A stretch of DNA of 64,000 bases, taken from contig NZ_JARXWG010000019.1 in the NCBI RefSeq assembly GCF_029893105.1, positions 35,375 through 99,374 of the forward strand, written 5' to 3'. Shown here piece by piece: positions 56,650 to 63,830 of the stretch (positions are counted from its first letter, which is position 1; every line of letters begins with the position of its first letter). Under the pieces are notes generated by a model that was not told where the DNA came from, made no database searches, and saw only the letters and a program-made list of their open reading frames with translations. A program made the position numbers and the translations under genes. Source of the DNA: Parabacteroides sp. PF5-9. Lineage in GTDB: Bacteria > Bacteroidota > Bacteroidia > Bacteroidales > Tannerellaceae.

Positions 56650-56657
56650 TAAGTTTG
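56650..56657 (+). promoter_or_regulatory. -7 promoter box of tRNA-Val
   Basis: TAAGTTTG ends 4 bases before the tRNA 5' end, so transcription would start at or very near the mature end. No clear -33 box is seen. Confidence 0.5.
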
Positions 56658-56661
56658 CAAC

Positions 56662-56736
56662 GAATTGTTAGCTCAGCTGGTTTAGAGCACTACCTTGACA
56701 GGGTAGGGGTCGCCGGTTCGAATCCGGCACAGTTCA
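56662..56736 (+). tRNA. tRNA-Val (anticodon GAC)
   Basis: A 75-base cloverleaf. GAATTGT pairs with ACAGTTC, D-arm GCTC...GAGC, anticodon stem CTACC/GGTAG with loop TTGACAG giving GAC, T-arm CCGGTTCGAATCCGG. CCA is not encoded. Confidence 0.94.
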
Positions 56737-56743
56737 CAATGAG

Positions 56744-56766
56744 AGCCGCTTGAATAGCGGCTTTTG
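56744..56766 (+). terminator. Terminator after tRNA-Val
   Basis: AGCCGCT pairs with AGCGGCT around TGAAT, followed by TTTGTT. It lies 7 bases after the tRNA. Confidence 0.75.
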
Positions 56767-56842
56767 TTGTAAAATAAATAGCTTTACAATATTGTTTATT
56801 CGTTTATCTTCGCTAATTTTCGTACTGTTTGAAGGAATTATC

Positions 56843-56880
56843 AAAAAAATAACCCCGACCACTAAAAGCAGCCGGGGTTA
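56843..56880 (-). terminator. Terminator after the DUF5053 gene
   Basis: On the minus strand AACCCCG pairs with CGGGGTT across a short loop and is followed by ATTTTTTT. It lies 20 bases past the stop codon at 56901. Confidence 0.7.
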
Positions 56881-56900
56881 AAAGCTGTCAAGCTAACCTC

Positions 56901-57308
56901 CTAAGCTATTTTAAGAGATGTGTCTTTTAGCTTGTTGCTAATATCTTTCAAGGCATTTGAAAGGATAGTTCTTTCTTCGTTAGTAAACATTGCTTTTTTG
57001 CCGTTTACAGAATAACCTTTTATCCTTTGATATAGCCACTCCTTTGATTTTCCAAAATATTCTTTAGAAATCGCGGACAAAGATACATATTTCGATATCT
57101 GTTCTATCTCTAAAGCAAGATCGATTTTTTCAATTACTTCTCTTGCTTCGGACAACTTGTTGTCCCATGATTCCAAAAACAGTTTTTTGACTTCCTCCTG
57201 TTCGCTTTCAGGAAGATTGCCAAATTCGTGTTTTATCTGATTCATTAGGATTTCTTTTTCTTCCGGATCAGCTTCACGTATCCGGATCATTAAGTTTTTA
57301 ATATCCAT
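56901..57308 (-). CDS. DUF5053-domain protein
   Basis: This 135-residue helical protein has the pattern KYVSLSAISKEYFGKSKEWLYQRI, split as SLSAISKEYFGKS and EWLYQRIKG, then NGKKAMFTNEE and a C-terminal KDISNKL helix, which I associate with DUF5053. The middle looks like a helix-turn-helix. The family is common in accessory regions and prophages of Bacteroidota, and it sits next to tRNA-Val, a usual integration site. It is followed by a minus-strand terminator. A hairpin, CCCCTTCTCCGGAGGGG, lies just upstream at 57322-57341. Function unknown. Confidence 0.7.
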   Translation of the reverse strand: MDIKNLMIRIREADPEEKEILMNQIKHEFGNLPESEQEEVKKLFLESWDNKLSEAREVIEKIDLALEIEQISKYVSLSAISKEYFGKSKEWLYQRIKGYSVNGKKAMFTNEERTILSNALKDISNKLKDTSLKIA

Positions 57309-57400
57309 TGTTAGATTTTTTTAGCCCCCCCTCCGGAGAAGGGGTTTGTTGATTACTCGTTTTCTAATCTATTTTTTCGGTTTAGGATGTCGTCTAAAAA

Positions 57401-57544
57401 CTACTTTGCGACTCTTTCCTTTTCCATTTCTGTTACTCCTAAAATCGGCGCAAGTCTTAAATAGACTTGTAAATCCTCTTTTAGCTTCTTAATATCTCTT
57501 TCAAGGTCTTTTTTGTTCTTCACAATTTCAGATAACTTGATCAA
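57401..57544 (-). CDS. Short coiled-coil protein, possible
   Basis: A frame of about 47 codons, too short for normal gene finding. From a TTG at 57544 it reads LSEIVKNKKDLERDIKKL, then EDLQVYLRLAPILG and ends MEKERVAK. The strong charged-helix pattern suggests a real coiled-coil product, but there is no ATG and no promoter. It shares strand and spacing with DUF5053, so both may belong to the same accessory element. It may also be the end of a decayed gene that continues upstream at 57578. Confidence 0.35.
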   Translation of the reverse strand: MIKLSEIVKNKKDLERDIKKLKEDLQVYLRLAPILGVTEMEKERVAK

Positions 57545-57577
57545 CTTGACAATATAAATATAATATGCTTTTGCTTA

Positions 57578-57730
57578 TTATTCAAGTATTTCAGCAACTT
57601 TTTTTATGCTTTCAGATCTGAAATCGAAAATATCCCCCATCAATGATCTGTTTGGCCGCATTATTTCAAAACCTCTGTTTATGTCAGTTTTGAACTGGCA
57701 TGAACGCTGCCGGATGGGAAGATCTATGCA
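57578..57730 (-). pseudogene. Short decayed coding remnant
   Basis: In the same frame as the small ORF at 57401, an open stretch without a good start encodes FKTDINRGFEIMRPNRS, then MGDIFDFRSESIKKVAEILE split by no stop until TAATAA at 57575-57580. The sequence has protein-like character, and the ATG at 57661 would give only 27 residues. It probably is a remnant of an accessory gene. Confidence 0.3.
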
Positions 57731-57934
57731 ATAGATTTTCTACATATAGTACTCTGTATAAAAAAGGCTTTAATTTAGTTTTTGGGTAAACATGAAAGTT
57801 GCAAATTGTAATCGGTTTGTTGTAAAATCCGAAAAGGCCGACTTGAAAGAGTTGTAAAATATGGTCATTTTTTGGTCGGAAAGGTGCAAAATGAACAATT
57901 TCAAAGTTTAGTCGAAATCTGTCTGGGGATAAAT
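57731..57934. other. Gene-free AT-rich stretch before the sigma factor gene
   Basis: No convincing coding frame or structure is seen here. A minus-strand frame (57684-57941) exists but lacks family features. Confidence 0.4.
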
Positions 57935-57964
57935 TTTGCATTTGTTTTGCTCTCCCTACATTTG
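57935..57964 (+). promoter_or_regulatory. Promoter of the ECF sigma factor gene
   Basis: TTTG at 57935-57938, 18 bases, then TACATTTG at 57957-57964, 58 bases before the ATG at 58022. Confidence 0.7.
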
Positions 57965-58021
57965 GGTATCCTTTTCAATAAAGAGGACGGGTAAAACAAA
58001 AAATCACTAAAAATCAAGGGT

Positions 58022-58528
58022 ATGAACACACTACAATTTCAGAAGACATTATTAGGGATGCAGGACAATTTAATGAATTTTGCTTTGATGTTAACCGCAA
58101 ACAAAGATGATGCGGCTGATTTATTACAGGATACCACACTTAAAGTGTTAGATAATCAGGAAAAGTATGTCGATAATGTGAACTTTAAAGGCTGGGTCAT
58201 GACTGTGATGCGGAATATCTTTATTAACAATTATCATAAAATCGTGCGTACACAATCTGTCATAGATCAGGGTGCTGATATCTATAATTTGGAAGTGATG
58301 AGTGAGTCGGGCTATGATTCACCTGACGGATCCTATCAGTTGCAGGAGATCAACAAGGCTGTAGAGCGTTTAAGTGATGATTTACGGGTTCCGTTCGCGT
58401 TGTTTGTCAGCGGTTACAGATATCATGAAATTGCGGATAAACTAAATTTACCGTTAGGAACGGTTAAGAGTCGCATCTTTTTTGCACGTCAGGATTTACA
58501 GAAGTCGTTGAAGGCTTTTCATGCATAA
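58022..58528 (+). CDS. ECF sigma factor without an adjacent anti-sigma factor
   Basis: This 168-residue sigma-70-family protein has region 2 (LMNFALMLTANKDDAADLLQDTTLKVL, with DDAADLLQDT as the core, and GWVMTVMRNIFINNY) and region 4 (RVPFALFVSGYRYHEIADKLNLPLGTVKSRIFFAR helix-turn-helix, core LGTVKSR). No anti-sigma gene follows; it is single behind its own housekeeping-type promoter and ends at a terminator. ECF factors of this kind in Bacteroidota are often regulated at expression level. Target genes are unknown. Confidence 0.9.
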   Translation: MNTLQFQKTLLGMQDNLMNFALMLTANKDDAADLLQDTTLKVLDNQEKYVDNVNFKGWVMTVMRNIFINNYHKIVRTQSVIDQGADIYNLEVMSESGYDSPDGSYQLQEINKAVERLSDDLRVPFALFVSGYRYHEIADKLNLPLGTVKSRIFFARQDLQKSLKAFHA

Positions 58529-58559
58529 ATAGCATAATTAAACCGTCCATTATATATAA

Positions 58560-58594
58560 AGTCGGCTTTCCGATAAGGAAAGCCGGCTTTTCTG
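58560..58594. terminator. Terminator between the sigma gene and tyrA
   Basis: AGTCGGCTTTCC pairs with GGAAAGCCGGC around GATAA, followed by TTTTCTGTTT on the + strand. It sits between convergent gene ends. Confidence 0.75.
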
Positions 58595-58625
58595 TTTGAA
58601 TAAAATGATTTGATCTACAGAATCC

Positions 58626-59399
58626 CTATTCAATATTTTTTCTGATTTTTTGGAGTTGCTTTTTCATAGCTTCACTGTCTTTTTTTCGAATAATATCCAA
58701 CAATAAAGACAGTTCTTCCTGAATCCGTTCGATTTGATGTGGAGTTCTTGGATTAAACAAAATCTCTGTCAACAGGTAATCATCTTCGGAAAGCAACCCT
58801 CGGGCAATTTTCATATGCCGTTTAAATGTGGTGCCGGGAGCATCCTGATGTTTCATCGTTGCAGCAAATACCATTGTTGAAGCAAAAGGGATGCCTAATG
58901 AATAGGCAACCACCTTATCATGTTCTTCAAAAGTATATTCGAAAATATTCAGATGCAGACCGGCGTAGAGGTCTTTGAAGAATATTTTACCCAGATGATC
59001 TCCCTCGGAGATAATGATCGTATTCTCTTTCTCCAGTTTGCCGAGATTGGCAAAAGTCGGTCCGAACATCGGATGAGTAGAGACATAAGGGAATCCACAG
59101 GTATCGTAAAATGCTTTCAGATGCGTTTTTACCGAAGCGATATCCGCAATGATGCAATAGGGTTGTAAATAAGGAATGACAGTCTGAAAAGCCTCTATGG
59201 TGTAATTTAGTGTAACACAATTGATGACTAATTCAGGAGCAAAGTCCGTAATCTCTTCCGGTGATTGCATGCGGACTGCATTATAGATAAAACGCATTCG
59301 TTTCGGATCTTTTTCCAATACAGCTACTTCATGATTAAAACTGAGCAGATCGGTGAAGAAAGATCCCATCTTTCCGGCACCCAATATCAATATTTTCAT
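58626..59399 (-). CDS. tyrA: Prephenate dehydrogenase
   Basis: This 257-residue protein opens with a Rossmann motif, LILGAGKMGSFFTDLL, and continues with VINCVTLNY, IIADIASVKTHLK and the catalytic-His region STHPMFGPT. It converts prephenate to 4-hydroxyphenylpyruvate with NAD+, the Tyr branch. There is no fused chorismate mutase, which is instead fused to DAHP synthase next door. It is the last gene of pheA-aminotransferase-DAHPS/CM-tyrA, all minus strand, controlled by the attenuator before pheA. Confidence 0.9.
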   Translation of the reverse strand: MKILILGAGKMGSFFTDLLSFNHEVAVLEKDPKRMRFIYNAVRMQSPEEITDFAPELVINCVTLNYTIEAFQTVIPYLQPYCIIADIASVKTHLKAFYDTCGFPYVSTHPMFGPTFANLGKLEKENTIIISEGDHLGKIFFKDLYAGLHLNIFEYTFEEHDKVVAYSLGIPFASTMVFAATMKHQDAPGTTFKRHMKIARGLLSEDDYLLTEILFNPRTPHQIERIQEELSLLLDIIRKKDSEAMKKQLQKIRKNIE

Positions 59400-59432
59400 C
59401 TGTTATTATTTCATTTAATGGCTCGTTTTATC

Positions 59433-60497
59433 TTATCTTTCGTTCATGACGATCACCTGTTGACGAACAGATTCTTCGTGGATTTCTTTAAGGATTTCTG
59501 TGATAAAATCAGGACTCAGTTCCATGCTTTCTCCCAGGTGAGAACGTTTCTCTAAAATCTCATTATAACGGGGCGTCTGAAGAATTGGCATATTGTGCTC
59601 TTTTTTGTAAATCCCGATTTCTTTGGATATACGCATACGTTTGGCCAGAAGTTCAAGCAGTTGTTCGTCGATCTGATCAATTTGCCGGCGTAATTCACTG
59701 AGATTCTCTGTGGTTTGATTCGCATCACGGATCACCAATAGATTGAGCACATAATCCAATACATCAGGGGTGATCTGTTGACAGGCATCACTCCAAGCGT
59801 TGTCGGGATCGCAGTGGGTTTCAATAATTAACCCGTCAAAATTTAAGTCCATGGCTTGTTGTGAGAGAGGTGCAATCAGTTCACGTTTCCCTCCGATATG
59901 ACTGGGGTCACAAAAGATGGGTAAATCGGGTAGTCTGCGACGCAGTTCAATCGGGATATGCCATAAAGGAAGATTGCGGTATATCTTTTTGTCATACGAA
60001 CTGAACCCGCGATGAATTGCTCCAATCCGACAGATACCGGCTCCTTGTAGCCGTTCGATAGCGCCAATCCATAATTCGAGATCGGGATTGACCGGATTTT
60101 TGACCAATACAGGAATGTCGACCCCTTTTAACGCATCGGCAATTTCTTGCACAGCAAACGGGTTGACGGTTGTTCGGGCACCGATCCATAAAAGATCGAT
60201 ACCGGCATTCAACGCCTCAAGTACATGATCTTTGGTTGCTACTTCGGTCGAAATATACATACCGGTTTCCTCTTTAACCCGTTTTAGCCATGGAAGACCA
60301 GCTGCGCCGACACCCTCGAAGCCTCCCGGTTTTGTTCGCGGTTTCCATATTCCGGCACGGAATATTTTGATGCCGAATGAGGCTAGTTTGCGAGCGGCTG
60401 CCATTACTTGTTCTTCTGTTTCAGCGCTACAAGGGCCGGCGATGACCATTGGTCGTTGCGTATTTATTCCGGGAAGCATGATTGATTCTAATGTCAT
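59433..60497 (-). CDS. aroF: DAHP synthase (type I-beta) fused to chorismate mutase
   Basis: This 354-residue bifunctional enzyme joins the first step of the shikimate route to the branch step. Residues about 1-255 are the KDPG-aldolase-like DAHP synthase (GPCSAETEEQVM, FRAGIWKPRTKPGGFEG, STEVATKDHVLEA, IFCDPSHIGGKRE). Residues about 265-354 are a helical AroQ chorismate mutase (LSELRRQIDQIDEQLLELLAKRM, core RRQIDQIDEQLLELL). The fusion lets mutase ligands regulate DAHP synthase. The symbol aroF is used loosely. Confidence 0.92.
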   Translation of the reverse strand: MTLESIMLPGINTQRPMVIAGPCSAETEEQVMAAARKLASFGIKIFRAGIWKPRTKPGGFEGVGAAGLPWLKRVKEETGMYISTEVATKDHVLEALNAGIDLLWIGARTTVNPFAVQEIADALKGVDIPVLVKNPVNPDLELWIGAIERLQGAGICRIGAIHRGFSSYDKKIYRNLPLWHIPIELRRRLPDLPIFCDPSHIGGKRELIAPLSQQAMDLNFDGLIIETHCDPDNAWSDACQQITPDVLDYVLNLLVIRDANQTTENLSELRRQIDQIDEQLLELLAKRMRISKEIGIYKKEHNMPILQTPRYNEILEKRSHLGESMELSPDFITEILKEIHEESVRQQVIVMNER

Positions 60498-60546
60498 GAT
60501 ATGCTGTTGTTTGATTTTTTATTATAAATTGTTTTAATTGAGTGAT

Positions 60547-61749
60547 TTATATGGCGATTTTATAAGCTGTTTGAATTTTGTTGAGCCGATTGATCGCTTC
60601 TTTAAAAGTCGTTTCGTTGCAACAAAGAGAGATCCTGATATAACGTTCGCCCTGACTGCCGAAGATAAAACCAGGTGTGATAAACACATGAGCTTCGTAC
60701 AGTATTTTATCCGCAAAAGTAGAAACATTCTCTATATAATCGGGTATTCGCCCCCATAAGAAAAGACCGACCTGATTCTTGTCGTATGTACAATCTAATA
60801 GATCCATTAACTCTCCGGCTAGTTCCCGTCTGCTGCGGTATGTCTGATTCATCTCTTCATACCACGCCTGGGGCGAGTCGAGTGCTGCAACAGCGGCATA
60901 CTGCATGGGCTTAAACTGTCCGGAGTCGATATTGCTTTTTACTTTCAATATCCATTGGACAAACCGGGCATTTGTAGCCAGCATTGCGATTCGCCACCCG
61001 GGCATATTGTGAGATTTACTCATGGAATTCAACTCGATACAGATCTCTTTGGCGCCGGGTATGCTGAGTATGCTTAACGGTTGATCATTTAAAATAAAGC
61101 TGTACGGATTATCATTACAGATGATGATACCATGACGATGTCCGAAATCGACCAGTTTTTCAAATAACGCCACACTCGCGTTTGCACCGGTTGGCATATG
61201 TGGATAGTTGACCCACATGAGTTTAACATTGGATAGATCGCTCAGTTCCAATTGCTCAAAGTCGGGCATCCAACCTTTTTCTTCAGTCAAATCGTAGGTT
61301 TTAATCTGAGCACCTACCAGTTTACTGACAGACGAGTAGGTGGGGTATCCGGGATTAGGGATTAAAACAGCGTCGCCCGGATTAAGGAAAGCCATCGAGA
61401 TATGAAGAATGCCTTCTTTGGAACCGATTAACGGTTGAATTTCCGTATCCGGGTCAATATCAACCTGATACCACCTTTTATACCAATCCGCAAAACCTCT
61501 GCGAAGTTCAGGAATACCGATATACGGTTGATATCCATGCTCATTGGCACTCTGTGCATGTTGGCATAATGTATGAATCGTCTCTTTGGAAGGGGGAAGA
61601 TCGGGACTTCCAACCCCCAGGTTAATGACGTTTTTGCCTTCACTGTTCATTCGGGCTATTTCTTTCAGTTTGGTAGAGAAATAGTACTCCTGAACCTCAT
61701 TGACTCTATCTGCGGGTGTGATTTTACACACTTTGTTTTCCTTCTGCAT
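60547..61749 (-). CDS. PLP-dependent class I/II aminotransferase, probably aromatic
   Basis: This 400-residue fold-type I aminotransferase starts at ATG 61749 (a GTG two codons earlier is possible). Motifs are INLGVGSPDLPPSK, NPGYPTYSSVSKL, MWVNYPHMPTGA, ICNDNPYSFILND and the PLP lysine region ELNSMSKSHNMPGWR with K245. It would convert phenylpyruvate and 4-hydroxyphenylpyruvate to Phe and Tyr, given its place between pheA and DAHPS/CM. LL-diaminopimelate aminotransferase-like relatives share the SKSHNMPGWR pattern, so specificity is inferred from context. Its start overlaps the pheA stop by 26 bases. Confidence 0.88.
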   Translation of the reverse strand: MQKENKVCKITPADRVNEVQEYYFSTKLKEIARMNSEGKNVINLGVGSPDLPPSKETIHTLCQHAQSANEHGYQPYIGIPELRRGFADWYKRWYQVDIDPDTEIQPLIGSKEGILHISMAFLNPGDAVLIPNPGYPTYSSVSKLVGAQIKTYDLTEEKGWMPDFEQLELSDLSNVKLMWVNYPHMPTGANASVALFEKLVDFGHRHGIIICNDNPYSFILNDQPLSILSIPGAKEICIELNSMSKSHNMPGWRIAMLATNARFVQWILKVKSNIDSGQFKPMQYAAVAALDSPQAWYEEMNQTYRSRRELAGELMDLLDCTYDKNQVGLFLWGRIPDYIENVSTFADKILYEAHVFITPGFIFGSQGERYIRISLCCNETTFKEAINRLNKIQTAYKIAI

Positions 61750-62569
61750 ATTCACCTAAAATATTAAAGTCTTTTGTTAATGGAATGATTGCATCTAATG
61801 CTTGTTTGTATCGGGTATAATCTGTGAAAGTCAGATCAATATAGAAGAGATACTCCCATTCGCGACCCAGAATCGGGAGCGATTGTATCTTGGATAAATT
61901 CATATCATAAAAAGAGAGAATGGAGAGTACTTTGGACAGACTTCCGGAAGTATGTGGAAGTGCAAAAACCAATGACGCTTTGTTGATATCCTCTTTGCGG
62001 ATAAGATCTTCCGCTGTCCACCTGTCGGCAATAGCCAGGAAACGGGTGAAATTGCGTTTGTTGGTTTCGATCCCTTCTGCCAGAATTTCCATGTCATAAA
62101 TGGCTGCTGCCTGTTTTCCACAAATGGCCGCATGCCCTTTCAGTTGGTCTTCGGCAATCCATCGGGCACTCATGGCCGTATCTTCTTTTTCTACCAATTT
62201 GATATTGGGTAATGTATCCAGAAAATCAGCGCATTGCATTAGCGCAATAGGATGTGAGTTGACTTCTGTAATTTCGTGAATAGATGTACCGGGAAGTGCG
62301 ACTAGTGAATGGGAGATGTGTAGTTTGTATTCGCCAAACACTTTCAATCCGCTTAAACGGATCAACTCATGATTTTGCAATAGACTTCCGGCGATTGTGT
62401 TTTCAATAGCCATCAGGCCAAACACTGCAGGATCTTTCTTTACAGTGTGAATCACTTCTCTAAAAGAATTGCAACCGACTAATTCGATCGTTTCATCTTC
62501 GAAATAATGATGGGCAGCTATCGCGTGATACGAACCGGCTATTCCCTGAATGGCAACTTTCTTTTTCAT
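61724..62569 (-). CDS. pheA: Prephenate dehydratase
   Basis: The start is ATG 62569 (MKKKVAIQGIAGSYH); the open frame further upstream begins at TTG. It is 281 residues. The catalytic PDT domain has GIAGSYHAIAAHHYF, AIENTIAGS and NKRNFTRFLAI (the TRF motif), followed by an ACT domain (SLVFALPHTSGSLSKVLSIL, core SGSLSKVLSIL). It converts prephenate to phenylpyruvate; the ACT domain binds Phe for feedback inhibition. It is the first gene of the Phe/Tyr operon, directly after a leader-peptide attenuator. Confidence 0.94.
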   Translation of the reverse strand: MKKKVAIQGIAGSYHAIAAHHYFEDETIELVGCNSFREVIHTVKKDPAVFGLMAIENTIAGSLLQNHELIRLSGLKVFGEYKLHISHSLVALPGTSIHEITEVNSHPIALMQCADFLDTLPNIKLVEKEDTAMSARWIAEDQLKGHAAICGKQAAAIYDMEILAEGIETNKRNFTRFLAIADRWTAEDLIRKEDINKASLVFALPHTSGSLSKVLSILSFYDMNLSKIQSLPILGREWEYLFYIDLTFTDYTRYKQALDAIIPLTKDFNILGEYAEGKQSV

Positions 62570-62599
62570 CTGTCTTTCTGTTTTCAAAATTCAACACAC

Positions 62600-62630
62600 A
62601 AAAAAAGTCCCACCGTACTCGGCAGGACTT
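62600..62630 (-). terminator. Attenuator terminator of the pheA operon
   Basis: On the minus strand AGTCC-TGCCG pairs with CGGTG-GGACT (one imperfect pair) around AGTA, followed by TTTTTTT. It lies 31 bases before the pheA ATG and after the Phe/Tyr leader peptide, so it ends transcription unless the antiterminator forms. Confidence 0.88.
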
Positions 62631-62692
62631 ATATCGTTTTATTGATCTTATTATATATTCATCTATCAATGCGTTACATACAAATTCCTGCC
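62621..62692 (-). promoter_or_regulatory. Antiterminator pairing of the pheA attenuator
   Basis: The minus-strand GGCAGGA at 62692-62686, within leader codons 19-21, is an exact 7-bp complement of TCCTGCC at 62627-62621, the 5' arm of the terminator. Pairing of these would block the terminator. A ribosome at the leader stop codon would cover the first arm; one stalled at the Phe/Tyr codons would leave it free. Confidence 0.8.
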
Positions 62693-62748
62693 TTTATTCT
62701 GCTAAAATAAAAGTAAAAATAATAATATGTAAAGCTAAACTTGTTCAT
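62674..62748 (-). CDS. Phe/Tyr-rich leader peptide of the pheA attenuator
   Basis: This 24-codon ORF encodes M-N-K, then F4, F6, Y8-Y9-Y10, F11, Y12, F13, Y14 and F15, and ends S-R-I-K-A-G-I-C-M: five Phe and five Tyr codons in 24, no Trp. It is about 20 bases after the predicted transcription start and 44 bases before the terminator. Such a peptide senses charged tRNA-Phe and tRNA-Tyr by ribosome stalling, as in E. coli pheL. It is far too short for gene finders. Its operon makes precisely Phe and Tyr. Confidence 0.85.
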   Translation of the reverse strand: MNKFSFTYYYFYFYFSRIKAGICM

Positions 62749-62774
62749 TTGCGTATTTGTCGCATTGTTGGGCA

Positions 62775-62803
62775 CAAAAGTAATGATTTTTTTGAAAAAA
62801 CAA
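62775..62803 (-). promoter_or_regulatory. Promoter of the pheA operon
   Basis: On the minus strand TTG, 18 bases, then TACTTTTG, a good Bacteroides -33/-7 match. The predicted start is about 20 bases before the leader-peptide ATG at 62748. Confidence 0.75.
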
Positions 62804-62847
62804 GTAAAAAGTAATTTTTTATAGCTGTACTACTCAAAAGTATGCGG

Positions 62848-63774
62848 TCAGACCACTTTTAACCCTCCTTGAAGTGTCCGCATCTCTTCAGGAACAGACG
62901 CTTTTATATGATCAATAAGAATTTGGGAAATGGTGTGTCGGATAAAATCTTTCCGGGTGACCAATACAATTTCTCTGGCCGGCTTGGGGATGGCAAACGG
63001 GCGAACCAACTCTTTTTGCCCGTCGCTTAATTGATAAACAGCCAGTTCCGGTATAAATGTGATGCCATTGTTGCTCTCGACCATCCGCATAAATGTCTCC
63101 AGACTTCCCAGTTTATAAGCGGCCTGACGAACTTTGACCTTTTCCATCTGACAAAATCGCATCAATTGGTCTCTAAAACAATGCCCTTCATCCAACAACC
63201 ATAATCGCTCATCGCTGATATCAGCCGTGCGGATCATCTCTTTTTTGAAAATAGATTCGTTGCGGGCTACATACGCGTAAAATTGTTCGTAAAAGAGGAT
63301 ATCTCCTTTTAAGAAGGATTCGGTTGGTTGGTTGGCGATAATGGCAGCATCCAAATCCCCTTTCTGTAAAGCTGAAATGGTTGGACTGGTTTGCATTTCA
63401 AGGATCCGGATATCCAAATCCGGATATTTGTTATTCAGTTGCTGAAGAAAACGGGGCAATAAATAGGGGGCGATTGTCGGTAGAACAGCTAATTTGAATG
63501 TTCCTTTTAACGACTGCTCCTCCTCGGTGACAATATCTTTGATCAACGCAGTCTGTTGAAGAACGATACGTGCCTGTTCGATCACTTTACGCCCTGCCGG
63601 GGTAGGAGATACGGGCTGGGTGTTCCGATCAAAAAGCTTGACTCCCAACTCGTCTTCCAGTTTTTGTATCATCATACTGAGTGTCGGTTGGGTCACATGG
63701 CAATGTTCTGCAGCCTTTGCAAAGTGGCGGTAACGTTCTACCGCTAATATGTATTCGAGTTGTTGTATGTTCAT
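62848..63774 (-). CDS. oxyR: Hydrogen peroxide-sensing regulator OxyR
   Basis: This 308-residue LysR-type regulator starts at ATG 63774 (MNIQQLEYILAVERYRHFAKAAEHC); the longer frame from 63882 adds a leader without family match. The N-terminal helix-turn-helix has HFAKAAEHCHVTQPTLSMMIQ. The sensor domain has the redox pair at exactly C199 (DEGHCFRDQ) and C208 (MRFCQ), the same numbers as in E. coli OxyR. H2O2 forms a disulfide between them and activates catalase and peroxiredoxin genes. A 16-bp palindrome lies upstream. Divergent targets, if any, lie beyond the window edge. Confidence 0.95.
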   Translation of the reverse strand: MNIQQLEYILAVERYRHFAKAAEHCHVTQPTLSMMIQKLEDELGVKLFDRNTQPVSPTPAGRKVIEQARIVLQQTALIKDIVTEEEQSLKGTFKLAVLPTIAPYLLPRFLQQLNNKYPDLDIRILEMQTSPTISALQKGDLDAAIIANQPTESFLKGDILFYEQFYAYVARNESIFKKEMIRTADISDERLWLLDEGHCFRDQLMRFCQMEKVKVRQAAYKLGSLETFMRMVESNNGITFIPELAVYQLSDGQKELVRPFAIPKPAREIVLVTRKDFIRHTISQILIDHIKASVPEEMRTLQGGLKVV

Positions 63775-63814
63775 GTTGTCTATTGGTTTGTTCGCTTTCG
63801 CGGAATGTAAAAAT

Positions 63815-63830
63815 ACAAAATATATTTTGT
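63815..63830. promoter_or_regulatory. Perfect 16-bp palindrome upstream of oxyR
   Basis: ACAAAATATATTTTGT is its own reverse complement, 41-56 bases before the oxyR ATG. It also overlaps a TATATTTTG promoter-like stretch on the minus strand. It may be an autoregulatory site. Confidence 0.5.

Noticed and set aside
57684..57941. 85-codon minus-strand ORF
   Set aside because: No family pattern, overlaps the sigma-factor promoter region and a competing remnant frame.
56737..58021. Integrated element with attachment-site duplication at tRNA-Val
   Set aside because: No second copy of the tRNA 3' end and no integrase could be found in the window.
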